Assembly: GCA_022432975.1 (NCBI GenBank)
Contig: CM039508.1
Location: forward strand, 43,531,646-43,595,645
DNA: 64,000 bases
Direction: 5' to 3'
Source: Begonia masoniana
Lineage: Eukaryota > Streptophyta > Magnoliopsida > Cucurbitales > Begoniaceae
A program made the translations under genes and the position numbers. Positions 22,171-33,310 of this stretch are shown here, one piece after another. Positions within the stretch are counted from its first letter, which is position 1; the number at the start of each line of letters is the position of its first letter. A model generated the notes under the pieces. That model was not told the DNA's origin. It ran no database searches and saw only the letters and a list, made by a program, of their open reading frames with translations.

Positions 22171-24574
22171 TATAACGTCCCCTAATGCTATACCTCGAAT
22201 GTAATGTCCCCTAATGCTATACCTCGAATATAACGTATAAATTTTTCTTTTATATCACTCTATGTAAGTTCTAACTTTGATCAGCTTAAATCACTAATTA
22301 GAGTCGTTGAAAATGTTGGAAATTCATTTAAAAGAATAGCATAAAAGAAATAAATCCATTCAGTCAATCGCCAGGGTCAAAGAGGACGATTCGCCTGCAA
22401 AAACAAGAGCCGATCGATCGGCTACCTCTTTAGAAAAACCAGAGAGTTAGCCAAAAACATGCCGATCGATCGGCGTGCTCTCTGGAATCCGAATTCCAGA
22501 GAGTTGCCTCCTCTATTTCTCTTCCTTTCTTCTTCTTCTCTTCAATCCTATAACTCATCACCAAACTTCATAAAACTACACTAACACCACATTCATCATA
22601 ACAATGCATTTTAACATAAAATCACTTGATACTCGCACATCTTTCATAATCTCACTCATTCCTCAATTCACCAATCACTATAAACACGACTCAAAGCGAT
22701 TAGAATGGAGTAAATTTCATGAAAACAAACTGCGTAGATCAATTTGAAAACTACACAAAACCCCTACGAAATTCAACAACCAAGCAGTTCCAGTATAATC
22801 TCAATAAAAGACTTCACAAAAGGAATTTGTAAAACGAGTTTTCCAAAACATCAAAACACATATGTTTCCTAGTAAATCACCCCTCAGCCCGATTAAGCCC
22901 TCCTATACAATTATCGATCGTTTCTATCTATTGTATTCCCAAAATACTTACATACGTCCCCACGGGTCAAAATATATATCGACTGCCCAACGCACTCCCA
23001 CGGGCACCCTCCATCAACCAGCTCATGCATCGGATGGAGGAATATCGTCCTCACCTGTTTCGAAATCACCTACACCATAGAGACATTCTATGAGCTACAG
23101 ACTGAGTAAATCTACGTAAATGCAAATGCATGCTGTGCATATGTTAATCATAAAATCATGCAGTCATTTGAATCATTACGTTACATAACGGGAGGTGTCA
23201 CCGGGGTCTACTCTCACTAGATAAAGAGGGCACGACTGGCGGTTAGACAGCCATTTCCATCTACAGGGGGTAAAACATGTCTTACCTACAGGACAACCAT
23301 GTCTGAACCCCACCCCGTCATGACCGGGATTACATGCATTCATTTCGTTTTGTTTGTTCCATTCTTTTCATAAAACGCGTGTAAAACTCATTTTCATGCT
23401 ATTTTGAAAGAACGTGATGCATGTACAATTCATATTGCGCAATTCAAAGTTGACATAGAAAACAACCAATAAGTCTTAGAAAACACACTACGACATATAC
23501 AACTTAACTACCCAACCACATATTCTAAAACTACAAAATTCACCAATATCCTTAATAACTTCATAACTCTTGGTGTAGGCCAAATCGGCCAATCAAAGCA
23601 CGAAGACTTACCTGACGTCCTTAGCGAGCCGAGTACCGTCTGTAAGCTTCGTTCACCTAGAACATTTCACAATGGTCGTTATTAGAATCGGCCCTCAATA
23701 GTTGAATTCCAAAGCTAAACGAAACTCCAATTTAAAGGAAACTTCCTAAAACTCTCATTTAACCTCTCTCGAGCATTTAATCAAGCAATTCGCACTCACA
23801 AAATCTATAACCTAGCTTTAATGGAAATATATATCGTTGAACCACTGATTTCAACTTAACTATCGATGAAAACTCATAATCTATCATTGTAAGTCAATAA
23901 GACAGTAAACCTAACGATTTTCAACATAAACCTATAATTTATCAAAGCCCTAAACGTAAACCCTAATCGTTTCCAACCCTAAAACTTGGAAACTAACGGT
24001 CAAGAGTAAGCATATCATACCTAGGGCTTGATTGCGAAAGAGAAACCAGAAGAAAATCAGACAACGGAGGAGAAGAGCGATCGGCCGTGGAGGAAATGGA
24101 AATCGCAAGGGAGAGAGGCATTTCTTCTCTGTAAAATCGTGAAACATAATGGAGAAAATTGGGGGGGGAGGGGGGGGGTGGTGTTTAGTTTTTATTTAAT
24201 ATATTTCTTCTTAAATTATCTTTTTGCCTTTTTTCTTAATCGTTTACTTATTTCATTATTTCTCCTATCAATTTGGTTTCTCCGTAATTTTCTTATTTCA
24301 CCAAATATTCTTATTTATTCTTAGGGTTCTAACAAAACTTTCCGTTCACAAAACGGACCTAGTGTACTATATTTACTAAAATACCCTTGTATTACGAGAA
24401 ATATCAAAACCTCGTAAAATCGGCGTTACATCTCTAAAAATTCTTTTATTCCTCCAGATGCCCTCATTCATTCATATAGTCCTAATAAGACTTCTCGCTC
24501 GCTAAACATGTTAAATTTGACATATTTACGAAAATGTCATTACATTTCAAAATCTCGTAAAACCGGGTGTTACA
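22171..24574 (-). mobile_element. E3 5' LTR (right, complete)
   Basis: This 2404-bp LTR begins TATAACGTCC (TG mutated to TA) and ends CCGGGTGTTACA. From 22806 it matches the left LTR. Its first part carries a 30-bp duplication ('gtcccctaatgctatacc' twice, 22178-22235), GATC palindromes (22408-22474), a 26-bp inverted repeat (22479-22504) and a long G-run near 24160. Confidence 0.85.
22408..22474. repeat. Paired GCCGATCGATCGGC palindromes
   Basis: AGCCGATCGATCGGCT (22408-22423) is a perfect 16-base palindrome, and GCCGATCGATCGGC (22461-22474) is a perfect 14-base one. Just after them, CTCTCTGGAAT and ATTCCAGAGAG (22479-22504) form an inverted repeat around four bases. Related GCCGATCGATC units occur at 57889-58060 beside the MuDR-like element. 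Confidence 0.8.
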
Positions 24575-25027
24575 ACTGTAATATATATTTTTTTTTCTAA
24601 TGATTCTCCTAAATTGTAAGTCTACTGAGCTTGAGGTGATTTTCGATCTGTTTTCTTTGTTCACGTTGATTTTTGGATTGTATTATTGACAAAATATATG
24701 TAAATGAAATTGTAAGTCTGTTTTCTTGTCAGCTGCTGAGCATGTCTGGCTTATTCTCAGCCAGGAGCTGGCGCTTGGAGATTTGAACGGCATTGGAGGT
24801 GAATCTTCTTCTTCCTCCTCAACTCTCTGGCGGGTTTCTTCTTCTTCGTCGTCATCTTTGATGAGGCAGAGAAGCTCTCCGATGGATTTCTTCTCCCACC
24901 TCGCCACTCCAAAGCTAGACGGATCTTTAGAGAGAGGAGAGAGAGAACTGCGGGAGAGATCTGAAGAAGGGAAGATCGAAGGGAAAGGAAGAGGTAATTT
25001 GGGGTTTTAGCAAGCACGCCCTCTACA
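24575..25027 (+). pseudogene. Probable host fragment with a bHLH-like phrase
   Basis: This is single-copy-looking DNA between E3 and the solo LTR. A plus-strand frame (24726-25010) contains a Ser run followed by LMRQRSSPMDFFSHLA. That phrase resembles a short motif found N-terminal to the helix-loop-helix in one group of plant bHLH factors (bHLH80/122/130 type). The bHLH domain itself is absent. A splice-acceptor-like 'ttttcttgtcag' precedes the frame at 24731. I would call it a gene fragment, weakly. The opposite strand is open as well but is low-complexity acidic. Confidence 0.3.
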
Positions 25028-25473
25028 TGTGACAGCCCGCAACCGAACCCGATCGGGATCCGAGAACCGAGCCGTCACTCCGGAACATTTAACAGAAAAC
25101 GGGGACTATTTATTTTTTTAAACAGGACAGTCAGAAGAAACAGTGAACAGAATATTTACAAACTTTAAAACTTCACAGAGAGAGAGTTCTCTGGTGTCGA
25201 AATCAAACAGGGGAAAAATAGTTAACACCGAACTACAGGGTAAACAACAGAAGGAGATCAGAATCCTTGGAACAAAATCAGAAAAATATATTAATGTGGG
25301 ACACACAGAATATGAACGAAGATGAAACAGAAAGCAGAGCACTTTAAGCATTTAAATTTGAAAACATACTTAAAATCGGAGTTCAGATTAAATGACAGAA
25401 GAATAACAGAACAAAAGCCAGGAGGTTGGAAGCGGGAAGGAATGAAAACAGTCTTGGATAAATAAGGCAGAAA

Positions 25474-28279
25474 TGAACAGTGATCGAAGATGAAGTTGTG
25501 AACAGTGACCGAAGATGAAGTTGTGACAGTGACCGGAAGATGAAGTTGTGAACAGTGACCGGAAGATGAGTTGTGAACAGTCACCGGAAGATGAAGTTGT
25601 GAACAGTGACCGGAAGATGAAGTTGTGAACAGTGACCGGAAGATGAAGTTGTGAACAGTGACCGGAAGATGAAGTTGTGAACAGTGACCGAAGATGAAGT
25701 TGTGAACAGTGACCGGAAGATGAAGTTGTGAACAGTGACCGGAAGATGAAGTTGTGAACAGTGACCGGAAGATGAAGTTGTGACAGTGACCGGAAGATGA
25801 AGTTGTGAACAGTGACCGGAGATGAAGTTGTGAACAGTGACCGGAAGATGAAGTGTGAACAGTGACCGGAAGATGAAGTTGTGAACAGTGACCGGAAGAT
25901 GAAGTTGTGAACAGTGACCGGAAGATGAAGTTGTGAACAGTGACCGGAAGATGAAGTTGTGAACAGTGACCGAAGATGAAGTTGTGAACAGTGACCGGAA
26001 GATGAAGTTGTGAACAGTGACCGGAAGATGAAGTTGTGAACAGTGACCGGAAGATGAAGTTGTGACAGTGACCGGAAGATGAAGTTGTGAACAGTGACCG
26101 GAAGATGAAGTTGTGAACAGTGACCGGAAGATGAAGTTGTGAACAGTGACCGGAAGATGAAGTTGTGAACAGTGACCGGAAGATGAAGTTTTGAACAGTG
26201 ACCGGAAGATGAAGTTGTGAACAGTGACCGGAAGATGAAGTTGTGAACAGTGACCGGAAGATGAAGTTGTGACAGTGACCGGAAGATGAAGTTGTGACAG
26301 TGACCGGAAGATGAAGTTGTGAACAGTGACCGAAGATGAAGTTGTGACAGTGACCGGAAGATGAAGTTGTGAACAGTGACCGAAGATGAAGTTGTGAACA
26401 GTGACCGAAGATGAAGTTGTGAACAGTGACCGGAAGATGAAGTTGTGAACAGTGACCGGAAGATGAAGTTGTGAACAGTGACCGAAGATGAAGTTGTGAA
26501 CAGTGACCGGAAGATGAAGTTGTGAACAGTGACCGAAGATGAAGTTGTGACAGTGACCGGAAGATGAAGTTGTGAACAGTGACCGAAGATGAAGTTGTGA
26601 ACAGTGACCGAAGATGAAGTTGTGAACAGTGACCGGAAGATGAAGTTGTGAACAGTGACCGAAGATGAAGTTGTGAACAGTGACCGGAAGATGAAGTTGT
26701 GAACAGTGACCGAAGATGAAGTTGTGAACAGTGACCGAAGATGAAGTTGTGAACAGTGACCGGAAGATGAAGTTGTGACAGTGACCGGAAGATGAAGTTG
26801 TGAACAGTGACCGGAAGATGAAGTTGTGAACAGTGACCGAAGATGAAGTTGTGAACAGTGACCGAAGATGAAGTTGTGAACAGTGACCGAAGATGAAGTT
26901 GTGAACAGTGACCGGAAGATGAAGTTGTGAACAGTGACCGAAGATGAAGTTGTGAACAGTGACCGGAAGATGAAGTTGTGACAGTGACCGGAAGATGAAG
27001 TTGTGAACAGTGACCGAAGATGAAGTTGTGAACAGTGACCGGAAGATGAAGTTGTGAACAGTGACCGAAGATGAAGTTGTGAACAGTGACCGAAGATGAA
27101 GTTGTGACAGTGACCGGAAGATGAAGTTGTGAACAGTGACCGGAAGATGAAGTTGTGAACAGTGACCGAAGATGAAGTTGTGAACAGTGACCGAAGATGA
27201 AGTTGTGAACAGTGACCGGAAGATGAAGTTGTGAACAGTGACCGGAAGATGAAGTTGTGAACAGTGACCGGAAGATGAAGTTGTGAACAGTGACCGGAAG
27301 ATGAAGTTGTGAACAGTGACCGGAAGATGAAGTTGTGACAGTGACCGGAAGATGAAGTTGTGAACAGTGACCGGAAGATGAAGTTGTGAACAGTGACCGA
27401 AGATGAAGTTGTGACAGTGACCGGAAGATGAAGTTGTGACAGTGACCGGAAGATGAAGTTGTGAACAGTGACCGGAAGATGAAGTTGTGAACAGTGACCG
27501 AAGATGAAGTTGTGAACAGTGACCGAAGATGAAGTTGTGAACAGTGACCGGAAGATGAAGTTGTGACAGTGACCGGAAGATGAAGTTGTGACAGTGACCG
27601 GAAGATGAAGTTGTGAACAGTGACCGGAAGATGAAGTTGTGAACAGTGACCGGAAGATGAAGTTGTGAACAGTGACCGAAGATGAAGTTGTGACAGTGAC
27701 CGGAAGATGAAGTTGTGAACAGTGACCGAAGATGAAGTTGTGACAGTGACCGGAAGATGAAGTTGTGACAGTGACCGGAAGATGAAGTTGTGAACAGTGA
27801 CCGGAAGATGAAGTTGTGAACAGTGACCGGAAGATGAAGTTGTGAACAGTGACCGAAGATGAAGTTGTGACAGTGACCGGAAGATGAAGTTGTGAACAGT
27901 GACCGAAGATGAAGTTGTGACAGTGACCGGAAGATGAAGTTGTGAACAGTGACCGAAGATGAAGTTGTGACAGTGACCGGAAGATGAAGTTGTGAACAGT
28001 GACCGGAAGATGAAGTTGTGAACAGTGACCGGAAGATGAAGTTGTGACAGTGACCGGAAGATGAAGTTGTGACAGTGACCGGAAGATGAAGTTGTGAACA
28101 GTGACCGAAGATGAAGTTGTGAACAGTGACCGAAGATGAAGTTGTGAACAGTGACCGAAGATGAAGTTGTGAACAGTGACCGGAAGATGAAGTTGTGAAC
28201 AGTGACCGAAGATGAAGTTGTGAACAGTGACCGGAAGATGAAGTTGTGACAGTGACCGGAAGATGAAGTTGTGACAGTG
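25474..28279 (-). repeat. 24-26-bp minisatellite, about 110 units
   Basis: The unit is GTGACCGGAAGATGAAGTTGTGAACA in its 26-bp form. Two recurring one-place deletions give the shorter forms: one G lost (ACCGAAG) and AA lost (GTGACAGTG). Units are otherwise almost identical, with a handful of single variants such as 'gatgagttg' near 25565, 'ttttgaac' near 26190 and 'gaagtgtg' near 25852. The order of the three forms is uneven, with blocks that seem to recur near 27660-27960. Long minus-strand open frames (over 900 codons) come from the array and are not a protein. Confidence 0.92.
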
Positions 28280-28995
28280 CAGCAACCACTGAGAGCTCGA
28301 ACCACCAACTACATCAGATCATCATCTTGAGGCACAAGGTCCTCATCTGGAGTATCCGTACCTACAACAGGGAGTTCATCTATGAGCCTAGAGCTCAATA
28401 AGAACATACTAGAATGCAGTGTGCATATGCTATGCATGAACATTTTCAAATACATGAACATTACATTTCATTACATTACATTTCACTGGACAGGGAAGTA
28501 TAAGTGGGTAGAGGAGCTGGCGCAATAGGGATACAGGGATACATTCATAACATGACATGACATATTAGTAGTTAGTAATTTTACCGGGTCCCAGGGAGGG
28601 ATAAAGCACAGGGTATCCTTGGCAGGGATAATTTTTTTTTACAAGCGTCCCAGAGAAGGACAAGAACAGGCCGCCAGTCCTCATCCACACTTAACCATAC
28701 ATTACATTACAGGTTTTAACTTTCATAACTTCAAATCGTGTACGGAAAACATTTGCATGATTTTCAGGAAAACGTGTATGCATGAACATTCATAGACAGG
28801 CAACAGAATAATAAGCAGAATAAGCAGAATATAAAACAGAATACACTTAACCTAAAACATAACCTTGGCTTAACTACCCAACAGAAATCCCGACAACATA
28901 AAACCTAGTACCTCCGTATTGTAGGGCCTTAAGGGCCAAACCTATACGTATGAACTTACCTGCTTGCTGTAGAGTTTGCGAGCCTTGATCGTGTT
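28280..28995 (-). mobile_element. Solo-LTR segment right of the array
   Basis: This continues the LTR: 'gcaaccactgagagctcg', 'acaacagggagttcatct', the stem-loop and then the 'gtatgcatgaac' text shared with E1 at 5917-6500. No gene. Interrupted at 29001 by SIRE-B and resumed at 39418. Confidence 0.8.
28383..28397 (-). promoter_or_regulatory. Conserved LTR stem-loop (solo LTR copy)
   Basis: TGAGCCTAGAGCTCA is identical to the E1 copy and is followed by ATAAG. It lies about 100 bp to the right of the minisatellite on the plus strand. Confidence 0.5.
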
Positions 28996-29000
28996 ACCTC

Positions 29001-30292
29001 TGTAGGATCGGTATTGTCTAAGAGGGGGGTGAATTAGACTTTTTAATTTTAATTACGAGTCACCCTAATTTCTCCCTTGATTAAACTATTAGTTTTAACA
29101 CAAGTAATCAAATTATGTAAACAGAGAGAGAGAGAAATACGACACCAGTATTTTTACGTGGTTCGGCCAAACTGCCTACGTCCACACTCCAAGGCTCACT
29201 CCTTGAAGATCCTTACCCTTCTCCTCACGAGAAAACACAGATCGGGATTCCGAGCTCCGATCAACTGCCTTTACAGATCTGGATTGAACTTCACGGGCGT
29301 CAATCCACTGCCTTTTACAAATGATTTGAGTTTGTAAAATTAAGTACAGACTACACTCTCACAGTAATTGAATCTCCAGTTAGGATTGAGAGATGTAGAG
29401 AAAATACAGAGTGTTATCACTTTCGCAGTTTAGGGCTCAGTATTCAAATTTGCAAAAAGTTGTTCCTTCGTGCTCTAAGCTCGACTTAAATACTCTGTCT
29501 TCAAATCAGCTTGGCTTCAATGCTCCTTATCCAATAATAGAAGTTTAGTTACCGTTGGAGCAGTTTTCGTACACGTTCAGGTAGCCGTTGCCGATTGTAG
29601 TTGTAAGTCGTCGTCGCCATAAATGTTCTGAAGTTAAAGCTTGAAAATGACGTCACTGTAGCTTCGCGGTTATTTGAATTCTGGCAGAAGACAAAGCTGA
29701 GTTAGTCTTGAGCCGCCATCGGATGATGAAGCTTTAAACGCTTGAACCGGCATTGGATGATTAAATCTTAGACGTCTTCCGCCTTTGTCGTTTAGTGACC
29801 GGAAGAGGATTTCGTTGAAGTCATCCGCCTTGTCGTTTAGCGAGCGTAGGACTTCATCGTGTTAGCTCATCCGCCTTGTCGTTTAGTTAGCGGTGGATCT
29901 CTTCATTTTCTCTCATCCGCCTTTGTCGTTTAGTGGCCGGAAGAGTAATTTGGTTTACTCATCCGCCTTTGTCGTTTAGTGGCCGGAGGAGTAATTTGGT
30001 TTACTCATCCGCCTTTGTCGTCTAGTGACCGGTGGACTGATTTTTGTAAACGACTCCGCTCTTGTCGTTTTGTGACCGGTGGATTGCTTATATTGTTTAA
30101 CACATTTCAGCCCTGTACACTTACTCACATGCATTAAAAACTAAAAATGCCCTTACCAAGGGCATTTCCAACATATTAAAATCATATGCATAATTTATAA
30201 TTCTTATTCAATAAACATAATCAAAATACCAAGCTAATCATATAAACACATCATCAAAAACAATTTAGACTTAAACATCATTTAAGTCAACA
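29001..30292 (-). mobile_element. SIRE-B 3' LTR (left)
   Basis: It is 1292 bp, TGTAGGATCG...GTCAACA. Positions 29765-30080 hold about seven copies of a 40-50-bp repeat built on 'catccgcctttgtcgtttag' and '(g)accggtgga'. ATCCGCC and GGTGGAT-type arms can pair around the TTGTCGTTTAG loop. Confidence 0.92.
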
Positions 30293-30594
30293 ATCTCCCC
30301 CTTTTTGATGATGACAACCTATCAATATTTGATTAAGTATAACTCCCCCATAATCTAAGCTCCCCCATAGCAGATGCTTATATACCAGAAACAAACATAG
30401 AGCATACTAGAGTTTTCATATCCAGAGATTGCCAAAATATGCATACATACAAAAATCATAGCAACTAAGTCTACACGCATGCATATCCATCATCAAATAT
30501 ATTTCTCCCCCATTGACATTATCAAAAAGAAACAGAGAAATATAGCAGAAGTATGGCGTTCAACAAAAAAAAATGGATATAGATAAAAACAAGA
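30293..30594 (-). other. SIRE-B 3' untranslated region with repeated polypurine tracts
   Basis: On the minus strand AAAAAGGGGGAGAT directly abuts the LTR (30293-30306). Further GGGGGAG runs are at about 30343, 30362 and 30504, the last within a diverged copy of the first (CATTGACATTATCAAAAAG against TTTTTGATGATGAC). Clusters of polypurine tracts are a known Sirevirus feature. No coding region. Confidence 0.75.
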
Positions 30595-33168
30595 TTATCT
30601 CCTATGACAGGAATCTAAAAATATCTTCCAAAAGGCATGGACAGCCCAAGAAGGCAATGTGAGGGGAGGATTGAAAAAGGCATCCACTCGAGCTTGAAGT
30701 GAAGCAAGATCAAGAGGTAGAGGTTCCTGATAGATCACCAAGTCCGTACAGGTATTAGCAATGGGAGATGGTGCTGGAGAAGCCACTAGATCCTGACTTG
30801 GAGAAGGCTCGATTGGAGGAGCAACAGGAGATGGAGGCACTACCAGAGAAGCAATAGGAGATGTATCCATTAGACTGGAGGGCTCGAAGGATGGCTCCGG
30901 TACAGAAAGAGCAGCAGAGGTAGAGAATGCCAGTTCAGACTCCTGTAGATCCAAAGGCATCACTCGAGAATCTGCAACAACCTCAGGTCAAAAAACGGGA
31001 GGGACAAAATCTGCATCACACGGCTCAGAGGAATGCTGAGGAGGTGGAGACCGGGCAGGTTGAAGAGCTGCAATTTGAGACTGTAGAGACTGGAGGGTAC
31101 GAGTAAAAAGTGTATGGTTGAGAGTCATGGTTTGACCCAGTTTAGCTAATTCCACACCAACATCCAGTTTGAGCTGATTGATCTTCTCATCCATCGTGAG
31201 GCCCAAGTCCAATGCAAGCTGGGCTAGCTTACAATCAATAGAAGCTTCAATCAGAGTGGGAATGGAGCTAAAGGCTGTCCCGAGACTGTCAATGCCGGAC
31301 TGCATAAGATTGAACTGCTCTTCAGTCATGACGAAGCGTCTCTGATATGTTTTTGGGGTGGCAGAAAGGGTTGGCGGAGTGGGAACAGATGGTTGGACGG
31401 GAGGAGACAAGGAGACGGTTTGAGCAGGGGGAATGACTTGAGACACATGTTGAACTGTGGGAGGTAGTAGAAGTGCAGGAGGAGAAGAGTTATCAACAAG
31501 AGACAGAGGGGCGGAGGCAGGAAGTGGGAGCAGCAACAAAGAGGGTGAAATACCATGAGCTGAGATTGCAGGCTCATCTATATCATCCTGATCAGACTCC
31601 TCTGCCAGGATAAGTTTTCTTTTCCCCTTTTGAATAACAGCGGCCTGAGCAGGTTCCTTATTGGCTGCAGGCAGAGGATGCTCAAGTGAGGCAGGTGGAG
31701 ACGGAGTTGGTAATGTGGATTGAACTGGAGGACCATGTTTGATTATAGAGGAGATTGCTCGAAACACCGGAGAGATGGAGGGAAGAGCAGGTTGAGAAGG
31801 CAGTAAGAGAGAAGGTGGAGGAGAAGTAGGAGAAGGATTGCTAGGTGCAGAGGGAGCAGAAATAGCCTCAAAGGGATTAGCTGAGGCTAAAGGAGTAGGT
31901 TGACTAGTCCTTGGAGGAGGGGCACGGCGTCTGGGCACTGGTGGAGGAAGTTTAGGCCGAGTGACCCGGGGACTAGGAGGGGAAATATCAAAGGCAGGGA
32001 TCTCAGAATCACCACCACCTTCTTGAACAGATGATTCCTCATCCAAACTCACGTCCTTTTTGCCTTTTCTGGCAGCTTTGACCTTAGCAGTCCTCTTCTT
32101 GGACTGATCCAAAACAAAAGTCCCTTGACGATTTCTCTTAATTCCCATCCTGGTCAAAGTGTCTTTGGAGTAATAGCTGGTTGTTTTCAGACAGGTGGGA
32201 TCCTCATCCTCTGGAAATTCAACCTTATAATGCTGAAAGATCTTCATCAGAAAAAGGTTATATGGAAAAGAGGTAGATGGGCTTGAAGAAACGCTCTGAA
32301 TCATTCGTCTCAAGATAATGTAACCAATGTCAACAGGTTCCTTCATATAGATGGCATAAAGAATAACAAGCTCCATGCTGCTAATGTCATCATAATGACC
32401 ACCCTTAGGAAGAACATTGTAGCAGATCATTTGATGGAGAAGTCGAGCTCTAATTGTTAAATGTTTGCTCTTTAAAGGATTGGGAATATTGTGCGGATCA
32501 AGAGCAATTTCTTTTAAGAATTGTTGGCCATCAGGAAGTCTTAGAAGTGGAATTTCTTGCCCTATGGAATAAATTTTGGGGTGTTTATCCAAATGGGGAT
32601 AGCCCAAAAGCTCATTGATGGATTGGGAAGTGGGTTCAATGGTTTTTCCATACACATAGCTTGAAATGAGAGAATGGTCAGAGGTATAGCTGAGATTAGC
32701 ATAAAACATCCTAATGGCCGAGGGAAAAAAGAACGACTCAACCTCAAACAGCCTTATTAATCCAATATCAGTCAAGGGTGCTATAATGTTTAAAGATACT
32801 AATTCGTCGGGGACCATACCACGACCTGGAATCAATTTCTTGTCCTTAAAATCCCCGTGATACCTTATTTCAGCATCCTCATTTAGGAAGTAGAGTGACG
32901 GCCAACTATTTGCCCGAGGGAGCACCCGTGCCGGACGAGGATTAGGTTTGGCTTTCTTTTGCGGTGGACCCGCATCACCTCGAGACGAAGAAGCGAGATG
33001 ATCATGTTCGAAAAACTGGTCCATTGGAAAATTTTTGTGAAGATGACCTAGAGGAAGAAAGGGTTGCGACAGAGAGCTTACTGAAAAAGGGCGCGAAAGA
33101 TGAAGCGTTGCGGAGAAGAAACCGAGTTTAAAAGAGAGAGAACCACGCCCGACATGATGAAAACACAC
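30595..33168 (-). pseudogene. SIRE-B third ORF (envelope-like position), one in-frame stop
   Basis: One frame of about 858 codons is interrupted only by TGA at 30988-30990, where SIRE-A has Arg, so probably CGA became TGA. The likely start is MDQFFEHDHL at 33024, since SIRE-A aligns from just after there. The N-terminal 300 residues form a conserved folded part (LIPGRG, MFYANLSY, YVYGKT, SQSINELLGYP, KGGHYDD, RRMIQSVS). Then come basic and Ser/Pro/Ala-rich stretches of about 250 residues, a helical segment with regular Leu/Ile spacing and a Pro-rich tail. Its function is unknown. It occupies the place of the so-called envelope-like ORF of SIRE elements, but I see no convincing signal peptide or membrane anchor. 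Confidence 0.75.
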
Positions 33169-33310
33169 GTGTAATACAGATATTGTCCGATTGAAGACAT
33201 GTGTCGGCAGATTATAAAATATATCATCCGGTCTGTGGATGATCTACATCTTCCGGTGAATAGAAAAAGGACCGGAGGATGTGTATATTAAAGACAAAAA
33301 ATAGAAGAGA

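Larger units (their letters stand above)
7046..24574 (-). mobile_element. Chromovirus-like element E3 (large, nearly non-coding)
   Basis: The element consists of a truncated 3' LTR at left (7046-8799), internal DNA and a 5' LTR at right (22171-24574) with a primer site beside it. The missing first ~635 bp of the left LTR lie beyond E1, outside the window. Next to the left LTR, the minus strand reads GAGGACAAAATTTTAATTAA then GGTGGATGGA before the LTR start. That is the usual 3' end of Tekay/Del-type chromoviruses. Without SIRE-A the internal region is only about 3.25 kb. It holds a short gag relic (21541-22005) and no recognisable protease, reverse transcriptase or integrase. It is therefore either a large-retrotransposon-derivative type element or badly decayed. 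ACTGT (24575-24579) would be the target repeat on the right. Confidence 0.7.

Noticed and set aside
24683..25017. Minus-strand open frames in the host fragment
   Set aside because: Low-complexity acidic and Arg/Lys-rich text is the antisense of the Ser-rich plus-strand frame; no independent evidence.
25291..28308. Minus-strand frames of over 900 codons over the 26-bp array
   Set aside because: The frames survive only because the repeat lacks stops in the relevant registers. Unit lengths of 24-26 bp switch the reading register constantly, which a real protein repeat would not tolerate.
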